DNA from: Gammaproteobacteria bacterium
GTDB lineage: Bacteria > Pseudomonadota > Gammaproteobacteria > Pseudomonadales > Halieaceae
Assembly: GCA_030427485.1 (NCBI GenBank)
Contig: JAUICG010000015.1
Coordinates: 58,853 to 122,852 of the forward strand
Length of the DNA stretch: 64,000 bases
Direction: 5' to 3'
Shown one piece after another: positions 24,660 through 32,373 of the stretch (positions are counted from its first letter, which is position 1; the number at the start of each line of letters is the position of its first letter). The notes under the pieces were generated by a model that searched no databases, had not been told where the DNA came from, and saw only the letters and a list, made by a program, of their open reading frames with translations. The translations under genes and the position numbers were made by a program.

Positions 24660-26240
24660 ATGTCCACCATCCAACCCGATACATCCGCCAACGTGAGCTA
24701 CTGGCCCGCCGACCCCTCCATCGAACTGCTCGACTGCACACTGGGCGACGCGCTGCGCCGGTCCGCGGAGCGCTTTCCCGGGCGCAGCGCGATCGCCTGG
24801 GCCGAGGGCGATACCATCGTCTCGCTGGACTACCGGGAAACGCTGGCGATAGCGGAGCAGGTCGCCCACTGGCTGCTCGCACACGCGCGGGCCGGCGACC
24901 GCGTCACGGTGTGGTCGCGCAACACCGTCGAATGGGCGCTGCTGGAACTGGGCTGTGCGCTGTCGGGCACCGTGATCGCGGCCTGGAACCCGGCCTGGAG
25001 CGACGGGGAATGCGCCCATGCCTGCAAACTGGCGGGGCCATCGGTGATACTGGCCGGGCAGGACACGCGCGGCGAAGACCTGCTGCCGCGGGCGCGCGCG
25101 CTAGCCGGCGAGATCCCGGTGTTCGCGCTGGACGATCTGCGCGCGCTGGCGGCGACCGCGCCGAGGAACGGTGTGCTGCCTGAACCTCTACCCTCCGACC
25201 TGCTGCTGATCCAGTTCACATCGGGTACCACCGGCCGCGCGAAGGGCGCGATGCTGTCGCACGCCGCGGTGGTCAACAGCGCGTGGTTGCGCACGGCCTC
25301 CGGCGGCGCCGACGAGCACGATGTGTGGGTGAACCCGTCGCCGCTGAACCACGTGGGCGGCGCGGTGTCGATGCTGCCCGGCGCGATCATCACCGGCAGT
25401 TGCTACGTGGTGATGAACCGCTTCGATGCCGGCGAGTACCTGCGCCTGATACGGCTGTTCGGCGCAACGCGAATCGGCGGCGTGCCGACCACGCTGCTGG
25501 CGATGCTCGAGCACCCGGACTGGGTGCCGGGCAGGACGACTGTGCGTTCCATCGGCGCCGGCGGCTCGCAGGTGCCGCAGTCGCTGGTCGAGCGCCTGAT
25601 GCGCGAATTCGACGCCCCGGTACTGGTCACCTTCGGCCAGTCCGAATACCCGGTGGTCACGCTCAGCGCGCCCGGGGCCGACCCGCAACTGCTGGCGGAG
25701 ACCGTGGGCAGGGTGGCGCCGCACAACGCGGTGAAAATCGTCGACATCGAAACCGGCGCCACACTGCCGCTCGGCGAGACCGGCGAGATCTGCGTGCGCG
25801 GCCCGCTGATGATGCAGGGCTACTACCGCGCACCGGAGGCGACCGCGAAAACGATCACGCCCGACGGCTTCCTGCACACCGGCGACCTCGGCACGCTCGA
25901 CGCGCAGGGCTACATACGCATCCTCGGGCGGGCCAGGGACGTGATCATTCGCGGCGGCGAAAACATCTACCCGGCCGAGGTGGAGGAGGCCCTGCTCTCG
26001 CATCCCGACATCGCCGGCGTCGCCGTGGTCGGCGTGCCCGACCAGAAATGGGGCCAGCAGGTCGGCGCCGCGGTGCGCCTGCGCGAGGATTGCACTACCA
26101 CTGCTGAACAACTGGAAGAACACCTCGCCTCGCGTGTGGCGCATTTCAAGCGGCCCCGGCACTGGCTGTTCGTCGATGCATTCCCGATGACGTCCAGCGG
26201 GAAGATTTCGAAGGTGGAGGTCGAGAAGTTGTTTGTCTAA
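24660..26240 (+). CDS. AMP-dependent acyl-CoA synthetase/ligase
   Basis: A 526-aa adenylate-forming ligase that activates a carboxylic acid as acyl-AMP and transfers it to CoA. Motif A5/P-loop is FTSGTTGRAKGAM (about residue 183); the A8 hinge region reads GDLGTLDAQGYIRILGRARD; RGGENIYPAEVEEAL follows, and the catalytic Lys is in SSGKISKVEV near the C-terminus. It belongs to the FadD/FACL-like branch, so medium, branched or cyclic acids are likely. It leads a plus-strand run with acyl-CoA dehydrogenases and a Rieske protein, fitting degradation of an activated acid side chain. Confidence 0.94.
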   Translation: MSTIQPDTSANVSYWPADPSIELLDCTLGDALRRSAERFPGRSAIAWAEGDTIVSLDYRETLAIAEQVAHWLLAHARAGDRVTVWSRNTVEWALLELGCALSGTVIAAWNPAWSDGECAHACKLAGPSVILAGQDTRGEDLLPRARALAGEIPVFALDDLRALAATAPRNGVLPEPLPSDLLLIQFTSGTTGRAKGAMLSHAAVVNSAWLRTASGGADEHDVWVNPSPLNHVGGAVSMLPGAIITGSCYVVMNRFDAGEYLRLIRLFGATRIGGVPTTLLAMLEHPDWVPGRTTVRSIGAGGSQVPQSLVERLMREFDAPVLVTFGQSEYPVVTLSAPGADPQLLAETVGRVAPHNAVKIVDIETGATLPLGETGEICVRGPLMMQGYYRAPEATAKTITPDGFLHTGDLGTLDAQGYIRILGRARDVIIRGGENIYPAEVEEALLSHPDIAGVAVVGVPDQKWGQQVGAAVRLREDCTTTAEQLEEHLASRVAHFKRPRHWLFVDAFPMTSSGKISKVEVEKLFV

Positions 26241-26325
26241 GACGGACGTTTGCCTTACCTGAATCAGCAGTTTTATCCGCCACTACGACTGTAAACCGCC
26301 GAAGCGATATGAAGGTCAGGCTGAA

Positions 26326-26446
26326 GGGAGAGGTATCCTGCATGCCCCGCCGGGACCGTCTGGCGACATGGATGTCGCCAGTCGAGCCTGCACATGGACG
26401 TGCGCTTTTTGGCGCGTCCCGGCGGGGCATGCAGGATGCCTTTCCC
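26326..26446 (-). repeat. Variable-arm palindromic element, copy C (reverse orientation)
   Basis: The core, read on the minus strand, shares its first half with copies A and B, and its third stem has changed in both halves together: CTGGCGACAT (26360-26369) pairs with ATGTCGCCAG (26372-26381). Arms are 31 nt (26326-26356 with 26416-26446) with two mismatches; the innermost 22 nt are perfect. Outer arm sequence is unique to this copy. It sits between two co-directional genes, the ligase and the first acyl-CoA dehydrogenase. Confidence 0.9.
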
Positions 26447-26487
26447 GCCGCGAACCCAAAAATACCGAGCAAACCAGCCAGGTCAAT

Positions 26488-26506
26488 AATTGTAAAACTA
26501 TCAATT
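26488..26506. promoter_or_regulatory. AT-rich dyad upstream of the acyl-CoA dehydrogenase operon
   Basis: AATTG (26488-26492) and CAATT (26502-26506) form an inverted repeat around 9 nt in a strongly AT-rich stretch (26483-26530). It lies 58-76 nt before the GTG start. Candidate -10 hexamers TATGCT or TACTAT follow, but no good -35 is seen. Operator or promoter function is inferred from position and composition only. The rest of 26241-26563 is palindromic element copy C. Confidence 0.3.
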
Positions 26507-26563
26507 TTTCAAAAAAGCTATGCTACTATCTGAATCCACTTTGCAGGCGACCGGTACCATGCG

Positions 26564-27703
26564 GTGAACTTCGACTATTCCGACGAGCAGAAAGCGCTAA
26601 AGGACCAGGCGCGGCGGTTCCTGTCCGCCGAGTCGCCGCTCAGTGCGGCGCGGGCGGTGCTGGAGAATCCGGCGACCGGCTACGACAGCGCGTTGTGGAA
26701 GAAGATCGGCGAACAGGGCTGGTGCGGCGCGGCGATTCCCGAAGTTTATGGCGGCCATGAATTCGGTTATGTCGAGTTGTGCGCGCTGGCCGAGGAACTG
26801 GGCCGCGCGCTCGCGCCGGTGCCGTTCGCATCCAGCGTCTACCAGTTCGCGGAATCTCTGCTGCACTGCGGCTCGGAAGCCCAGAAGCACGCGCTGCTGC
26901 CGCAGATCGCCAGCGGCGCGCTGATCGGCACCCTCGCATTCACCGAGGGCCCCGGTGTGCTCACTGCCGAACGCATAGAGACGAAGTACGAAAACGGCAC
27001 ACTGCACGGCACCAAGATTCCGGTGAGCGACGGCGGCATCGCGCAGCGCGCGGTGGTGCTGGCCCGCGACGACAACGGCCCGGGACTCTACCTCGTCGAT
27101 CTCGAGGGCGGCGGCGTCAGCCGGCGCACGCTCTCCAGCATAGACCCGACGCGCGGCACCGCGAGTATCACCTTTGACGGTGCACCGGCAGAGCCACTGG
27201 GCAAGGCGCAGGACGGCCTCGCGCAACTGGCGCGTATCCACGATCGGGCGGCAATACTGCTGGCATTCGAGCAGATCGGCGGCGCCGACCGCGCGCTGGA
27301 GATGGCGAGGGACTACGCGCTGGAACGCTATGCGTTCGGGCGGCAGATCGGCAGCTTCCAGGCGATCAAGCACAAGCTTGCCGACGTGTTCGTGAAGAAC
27401 GAGGTCGCCCGCGCCAATGCCTACTACGGCGCCTGGGCGCTGGGCAGCAACGCGGCGCAACTCCCGGTGGCCGCTGCCGCGGCGCGGGTGGCGGCGTCGC
27501 AGGCGTTCTGGTTTGCATCGAAGGAAAACATCCAGACGCACGGCGGCATCGGCTTCACCTGGGAGGCCGACTGTCACCTCTTCTACCGGCGCGCGCGCCA
27601 TCTGGGCCTGGTGATCGGCTCGCCGCGCGACTGGAAGCGGCGGCTCACCACCGCATTGCAGCGGCAACTCGCTGCGGAGCAGGCGCAGGGCATCGCGGCG
27701 TGA
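26564..27703 (+). CDS. Acyl-CoA dehydrogenase, first of an adjacent pair
   Basis: A 379-aa FAD-dependent acyl-CoA dehydrogenase-fold protein. It begins with an alpha-helical domain (MNFDYSDEQKALKDQARRFL), has a middle beta domain (IGTLAFTEGPGV), and ends in the C-terminal helical domain with QTHGGIGFTWEADCHLFYRR. The start is GTG; an ATG 5 nt upstream is out of frame and stops at once. It overlaps the next acyl-CoA dehydrogenase by 4 nt (GTGA). Such unequal pairs, as in FadE28-FadE29/ChsE1-ChsE2, form alpha2beta2 enzymes acting on steroid side-chain CoA thioesters. Here the larger partner has the stronger substrate-binding signature. Confidence 0.92.
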   Translation: MNFDYSDEQKALKDQARRFLSAESPLSAARAVLENPATGYDSALWKKIGEQGWCGAAIPEVYGGHEFGYVELCALAEELGRALAPVPFASSVYQFAESLLHCGSEAQKHALLPQIASGALIGTLAFTEGPGVLTAERIETKYENGTLHGTKIPVSDGGIAQRAVVLARDDNGPGLYLVDLEGGGVSRRTLSSIDPTRGTASITFDGAPAEPLGKAQDGLAQLARIHDRAAILLAFEQIGGADRALEMARDYALERYAFGRQIGSFQAIKHKLADVFVKNEVARANAYYGAWALGSNAAQLPVAAAAARVAASQAFWFASKENIQTHGGIGFTWEADCHLFYRRARHLGLVIGSPRDWKRRLTTALQRQLAAEQAQGIAA

Positions 27704-28926
27704 ACTTCGACGATTCCCCGGAAGAAGCCCGCTACCGCGCCACGGTGCGCACATGGATTGCCGCCAACGCGCCTGACATGGGCGGGCTTTCCGCCGACGA
27801 GCAGCGCAACTGGCACCCCGCGCACAAGGCGATCGCCAGGCAGTGGCAGGCGGCCAAGGCCGACGCCGGCTATGCCTGCATTTCCTGGCCGAAGGCATGG
27901 GGCGGCGCCGGCGGCACCGCGATCGAGGAGGCCATCTTCAACCAGGAGGAAGTGCGCGCCGGCGTGCAGTTCACCTATTTCATGACCGGTCTGCACATGC
28001 TGCTGCCGGCGCTGATGGAGCACAACGAGGACGACTTGTCTCTGGCGCGCATTCCGCCCGCCGTGCGCGGCGAGGAGATCTGGTGCCAGCTGTTTTCCGA
28101 ACCGGCCAGCGGTTCAGACTCGGCCGGCATCCGCAGCCAGGCGGTGCGCGACGGCGATAACTGGGTGGTCAACGGCCAGAAAGTGTGGAACAGCGGCGCA
28201 CAGATCGCCGACTACGGCATGCTGGTCGCGCGCACCGACGCGGACCTGCCCAAACACAAGGGTTTGACCGCGTTCTGGGTGGACATGAAGACACCGGGCC
28301 TGCAAGTGCGGCCTATCAAGGTAATGTCCGGCGAAGCCGAGTTGAACGAGGTGTTCCTGGATAATGTGCACATTCCCGACACCCAGCGCGTCGGCGCGGT
28401 GAATGGCGGCTGGAAGGTGGTGATCTCGACCCTGATGAACGAGCGCGCGGCGCTGGGCTCGGGCACCGGCCTGTCGTGGCGCGACGTGATGCGGCTCGCC
28501 GCGCAGACACCGGCCTGGGAAGGCAGCGCCATCGACGACCCGGCATTCCGCGAATGGCTGGCGGACTACTACGTCAACGTCGAGGCGATCCGCCTGCTCA
28601 GCTTCCGCACGCTGACCTCGCTGTCGCGCGGCGAGGCGCCGGGACCGGCCAGTTCCGCCGGCAAACTGCTGTGGTCGAACAAGACGCAGGAGATGGCCAG
28701 TGAGGCCGTGGACCTGCAGGGTCACTTCGGGCTGCTGGACGGCAGCGACGACGCACTGCTGCACGGCGCGTTCCAGCACCGCTTCCTGTGGGCGCCGGGC
28801 CTGCGCCTCGGCGGCGGTACCGACGAGATCATGAAAAACATTATCGCCGAGCGCGTGCTGGGCCTGCCGGCGGACATACGCGTCGACAAGGACGTGCCCT
28901 TCCGCGAGATCCCGCACGGCCGTTGA
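27700..28926 (+). CDS. Acyl-CoA dehydrogenase, second of an adjacent pair
   Basis: A 408-aa acyl-CoA dehydrogenase with the clear FAD/substrate signature CQLFSEPASGSDSAGI (about residue 129), VVNGQKVWNSGA, and the C-terminal GGGTDEIMKNIIAERVLGLP. It probably introduces an alpha-beta double bond into an acyl-CoA, passing electrons to ETF. GTG start overlaps the preceding gene. Together with its partner it may form a heterotetramer. It is followed 42 nt later by a KshA-like Rieske gene, placing both in a cyclic or branched acid pathway. Confidence 0.95.
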   Translation: MNFDDSPEEARYRATVRTWIAANAPDMGGLSADEQRNWHPAHKAIARQWQAAKADAGYACISWPKAWGGAGGTAIEEAIFNQEEVRAGVQFTYFMTGLHMLLPALMEHNEDDLSLARIPPAVRGEEIWCQLFSEPASGSDSAGIRSQAVRDGDNWVVNGQKVWNSGAQIADYGMLVARTDADLPKHKGLTAFWVDMKTPGLQVRPIKVMSGEAELNEVFLDNVHIPDTQRVGAVNGGWKVVISTLMNERAALGSGTGLSWRDVMRLAAQTPAWEGSAIDDPAFREWLADYYVNVEAIRLLSFRTLTSLSRGEAPGPASSAGKLLWSNKTQEMASEAVDLQGHFGLLDGSDDALLHGAFQHRFLWAPGLRLGGGTDEIMKNIIAERVLGLPADIRVDKDVPFREIPHGR

Positions 28927-28968
28927 CGGCGGGTAGGCCCGCTACGCCATTGCATGAGGAGTGACACC

Positions 28969-29982
28969 ATGTCTGACAGAGCTACTTTTCTCGACCGCGG
29001 CTACGACAAGCTCCCGATCCCGTTCGGCTGGTTCGCCGTGGCGCTGTCCGTCGATCTGGCCATCGGCGAGATCAAAACGCTGCAGTACTTCAACACCGAG
29101 TTCGTCATCTGGCGCGGAGAGGATGGCCAGGTGAACGCGGTGGACCCGTTCTGCCCCCACCTCGGCGCCCATCTCGGCGTGAACAGCGAGGTCATCGGCA
29201 ACGACCTGCAGTGCGCATTCCACCACTGGCGCTTCAATGGCGCGGGCGGTGTCACCGATATTCCGTACGCGAAGATGGTTCCCCCGGTGCTCAAGCGCGG
29301 TTGCCTGCCGACCTGGCCGGTCGCCGAGGCGGACGGCGTAATCTTCGTCTGGTACCACCCCCACAAGGCCGCACCGAAGTGGGAGGTGGCACGACTGCCC
29401 GACTGCCCCGAGGGCGACTGGGTGTTAGCGGAAACGCACGACTGGGTGATCGACATCCACTGCCAGGAAATCACCGAGAACGGCCAGGATTACGCACACT
29501 TTCGTGCGGTGCACGGCGTGCCCTACGCACCGTCGGGCGAGTTCAAGGTCGAGGGCTGGGTGCGCCGGAACACGGTGGTCGCCGAGATGCCGACGCCGCG
29601 CGGGCCGATGACGGGCACCATCGACGTCACCGCCACCGGGCCCGGACAGTCGATCACCGAATTCATTGACGTGACGCACGTGGTGCAATCGCAACAGGTC
29701 ACGCCGATCAATTCGAGCACCACTCACCTGCGCTGGCAGATGTACCATATTCCCGGGCTCAGCGACGGCAAGATGCGCGTGACTGCGGCGCGCATGCGCG
29801 ACCTGGTGAAGCAGGTGAACCAGGATATCCCGATCTGGAACGCGAAACGCTTCAACGAGCAGCCCATGCTGGTGAGAGGTGACGGCCCGATGATGGCCTA
29901 CCGCAGGCAGTACGCGCGCTACTACGACTTCACCGCGGATACCGATGACGGCGGTGCGGCGAGCAGTGCCGCCGGCCGTTAG
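28969..29982 (+). CDS. Rieske oxygenase of the KshA/monooxygenase type
   Basis: A 337-aa Rieske non-haem iron oxygenase without a beta subunit. Rieske ligands are in CPHLG and CAFHHW; the mononuclear iron motif is ENGQDYAHFRAVH (Asn-x2-Asp-x2-His-x4-His), matching the 3-ketosteroid 9-alpha-hydroxylase oxygenase (KshA) pattern. ATG at 28969, with GGAG 9 nt before it, is preferred over 28954. A homotrimeric monooxygenase acting on a polycyclic ketone or related compound is possible; other KshA relatives act on terpenoids. No KshB-type reductase is encoded nearby. Confidence 0.92.
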   Translation: MSDRATFLDRGYDKLPIPFGWFAVALSVDLAIGEIKTLQYFNTEFVIWRGEDGQVNAVDPFCPHLGAHLGVNSEVIGNDLQCAFHHWRFNGAGGVTDIPYAKMVPPVLKRGCLPTWPVAEADGVIFVWYHPHKAAPKWEVARLPDCPEGDWVLAETHDWVIDIHCQEITENGQDYAHFRAVHGVPYAPSGEFKVEGWVRRNTVVAEMPTPRGPMTGTIDVTATGPGQSITEFIDVTHVVQSQQVTPINSSTTHLRWQMYHIPGLSDGKMRVTAARMRDLVKQVNQDIPIWNAKRFNEQPMLVRGDGPMMAYRRQYARYYDFTADTDDGGAASSAAGR

Positions 29983-30009
29983 TACCCTGGAGCCTTCGAG
30001 GAGCACCCG

Positions 30010-30405
30010 GTGACAGCGATACCCGATACCGCGACGATTGCGGACAGACTGGCGATACGCGAGGTACTCGACGAGTACTGCCTGCGCCTGGAGTTAAACG
30101 CGTTCGAGGAATGGCTGGACCTGTTCACCATTGATGCGGTGTACGAGGTGTACGGCAAGACACTGGCCGGGCGCGAGGCCATTGCCACAATGTTGTCCAG
30201 GGCTCCGCACGGCGTTCACATCGGCGGTGCCGCGCGCATCGAGTTGGCCGGGAATGTGGCCCAAACCGTGCAGAACTATGTGTTCCACGGCGACAACGCG
30301 AAATACTCGAACCGGGGCTGGTACTATCGCACACTGGTGCGCACGCGCGAAGGCTGGCGCATCAGCCACACCCGTGTCGAGTTCCAGAAAACCGCTGACG
30401 ACTGA
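30010..30405 (+). CDS. SnoaL/NTF2-like small protein
   Basis: A 131-aa NTF2-like fold protein: N-terminal helices IADRLAIREVLDEYCLRLEL and FEEWLDLFTIDAVYEVYG, then strands with GWYYRTLVRTREGWRISHTRVEF at the end. Family members are small cyclases, dehydratases, isomerases or ring-hydroxylase beta subunits. The start is GTG with GAGGAG about 8 nt upstream. It follows the KshA-like gene by 27 nt and may supply an isomerase or dehydratase step for that product. No catalytic residues can be assigned with confidence. Confidence 0.87.
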   Translation: MTAIPDTATIADRLAIREVLDEYCLRLELNAFEEWLDLFTIDAVYEVYGKTLAGREAIATMLSRAPHGVHIGGAARIELAGNVAQTVQNYVFHGDNAKYSNRGWYYRTLVRTREGWRISHTRVEFQKTADD

Positions 30406-30491
30406 CGGGAGGCGGCAGAAGCAGCCGGGGGTGCACTGACCTCCAGCCGGCACAACGACAATCAATACTCACCAGACCGCCAGAGTAGACA

Positions 30492-31316
30492 ATGAACGAA
30501 CCCACATCGATCTTTGAATTGGATGGCACACACTATTTGCCCACGGATGCGGCGCGCGGGCCGTGGCGACCCGACGGGCTGCACGGCGGCGCCGTGAATG
30601 CGCTGCTGGCGCGCGCGCTGGAAACCGAGGGCTATATGCTCGCGCGGTTGACCATGGACATGGTGCGCCGCGTTCCCGTGGAGCCGCTGACGATCACGGT
30701 AAGCGAGGAGACCGGCTCGGCGCGCATCCGCCGCCAGAGCGCCGAATTGTGGGCCGGCGATACTCTGGTCGCCCAGGCGCAGGCCCTCAAAATGCTCAGC
30801 AGGAACGTCGATGTTCCAGAGGCAGCCGTGGAAACGCAGGTGTGGAACCCATCTGACATGGAACTGCCGGAAGAACTCGGCGAGAAAGAAAAGGCGATCG
30901 GGGTAAAAAACGTCGGCTACGTCAACTTCGCCAGCCACGCATTTGTGTTGCGCTTTGCCCAGGGCAATTTCCGCACACCGGGTCCGGTCACGATGTGGAC
31001 GAAGTTGATGCTGCCGCTCATAGCCGGCGAAGATCCGACACCGGTCCAGCGCGCAGCCATCTCCGCGGATTATGCCAGCGGCAGCGCGACCGCCGTGTTA
31101 CCTTACCAGCGATGGTCGTTTTCGAATGCGGACCTGACCATGCACTTCTCCCGGCCCCCGGTCGGCGACTGGATAGCGGTATCGTGCCGAGCTGCGGTCC
31201 AGCGCACCGGCGTCGGCATCAGCGGGGCCAGCCTGCACGATGCCATCGCGCCCTTCGGGCGCTCGACGCAAACACTGTTTATCGAACCCGCACAGAGGGG
31301 GCGTGATGAAGATTGA
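30492..31316 (+). CDS. Acyl-CoA thioesterase-like (TesB/double hotdog) protein
   Basis: A 274-aa protein with two hotdog-like halves: WRPDGLHGGAVNALLARAL followed by LTMDMVRRVPVEPL in the first, and a second half with ISADYASGSATAVLP (the Asp usual in TesB-type active sites) and WIAVSCRAAVQRTGVG. It probably hydrolyses acyl-CoA to free acid and CoA, relieving CoA trapping. It starts 86 nt after the SnoaL-like gene and its end overlaps the following LLM gene by 11 nt. The exact chain length or substrate cannot be inferred. Confidence 0.87.
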   Translation: MNEPTSIFELDGTHYLPTDAARGPWRPDGLHGGAVNALLARALETEGYMLARLTMDMVRRVPVEPLTITVSEETGSARIRRQSAELWAGDTLVAQAQALKMLSRNVDVPEAAVETQVWNPSDMELPEELGEKEKAIGVKNVGYVNFASHAFVLRFAQGNFRTPGPVTMWTKLMLPLIAGEDPTPVQRAAISADYASGSATAVLPYQRWSFSNADLTMHFSRPPVGDWIAVSCRAAVQRTGVGISGASLHDAIAPFGRSTQTLFIEPAQRGRDED

Positions 31317-32340
31317 CGCATCGCTGATGTTCGACCCGGTCAGGGTCGGCGAGATGGCCGCCGGCATCGAGCGCGCGGGTTTTGACGGCGCCTACACGTT
31401 CGAGGGCAAGAGCGACCCGTTCATACCGCTGACCGTTGCCGCGATGCAAACGCAGCGGATGGAACTGATGACCTCCATTGCCGTGGCGTTCTCACGCAAC
31501 CCGATGAGCCTGGCGTACCTCGGCAACGACCTGCAAACGCTCTCGGGCGGGCGTTTCATCCTCGGCCTGGGCTCGCAGGTGAAAGCGCACATCGAGCGCC
31601 GCTTCAGTATGCCCTGGGGCAAACCGGTCAGCCGCATGCGCGACATGGTACTGGCAATCAAGACCATCTGGCAGAGCTGGCAGGCCGGCGGGCCGCTGAA
31701 TTACGAAGGCGAGTACTACCGGCACACGCTCACCTCGCCGGTATTCGCTCCGCCGCCCAATCCACACGGCGCGCCCGCGATATTCATCGCCGGCGTCGGG
31801 CCGGTGATGACGGAGATGGCCGCGCAAGTGGCCGAGGGATTCTTCGTTCATCCGTTCAATACCGCGCACTCGCTGCGCGAGCTGTCGCTGGCGGCGATAG
31901 ATCGCGGCCTGGTGAAGGCCGGTAAATCGCGCGGGGCGTTTACCGTGTCCGTACAGGCGGTGACGGCAACCGGACTGACGGAACAGGCACTGGAACAGGC
32001 CATCGCCGCGGCGCGCAACCAGATCGCGTTCTACGCCTCCACGCCGGCGTACCTGCCGATTCTCGCCTGCCACGGCTGGGAGGGTCTGCAACAGGAGGCC
32101 AATGCGCTGGTGCGCGCCGGCAAATGGGCGGAGATGGCGACATTGATCGATGACGACATACTGCGCACCTTCGCAGCCGTGGGCACGCCCGCAGAAGTGG
32201 CGGCGCAGCTCGCGCAACGCTACCGCGGCGCGGTGGACCGCATCAGCCCGGTGGTCTACCAACCCGACCTCGAACTGCTCGCGGTGCTGCGCGATGAAAT
32301 CCACGCCGCATGCGCCGCTCCCCGGGCCGTGGAAGAGTAG
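31306..32340 (+). CDS. LLM-class (luciferase-like) flavin oxidoreductase
   Basis: A 344-aa luciferase-like monooxygenase/F420-dependent-type TIM barrel: GFDGAYTFEGKSDPFIPL at the N-terminus, then LGSQVKAHIERRFSMPW and PAIFIAGVGP motifs, as in the TIGR03617/MSMEG_2256 group. ATG at 31306 has AGAGGGGG just upstream and overlaps the thioesterase gene, so coupling is likely. Most gammaproteobacteria lack F420, so FMN from an unseen reductase is the probable cofactor. It may insert oxygen in a Baeyer-Villiger-like or hydroxylation step on the same catabolic route. Confidence 0.9.
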   Translation: MKIDASLMFDPVRVGEMAAGIERAGFDGAYTFEGKSDPFIPLTVAAMQTQRMELMTSIAVAFSRNPMSLAYLGNDLQTLSGGRFILGLGSQVKAHIERRFSMPWGKPVSRMRDMVLAIKTIWQSWQAGGPLNYEGEYYRHTLTSPVFAPPPNPHGAPAIFIAGVGPVMTEMAAQVAEGFFVHPFNTAHSLRELSLAAIDRGLVKAGKSRGAFTVSVQAVTATGLTEQALEQAIAAARNQIAFYASTPAYLPILACHGWEGLQQEANALVRAGKWAEMATLIDDDILRTFAAVGTPAEVAAQLAQRYRGAVDRISPVVYQPDLELLAVLRDEIHAACAAPRAVEE

Positions 32341-32373
32341 CCGGAGCGTCGCGAAAACCGCCGCTGCAGTCGC

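Noticed and set aside
25188..26162. Minus-strand open frame (324 aa) over the acyl-CoA ligase
   Set aside because: The ligase has every adenylation motif in order; the antisense frame has none.
19469..26446. The three palindromes as CRISPR repeats or rho-independent terminators
   Set aside because: They are kilobases apart with no spacer array or cas genes, and two lie between divergent genes with no T-run.
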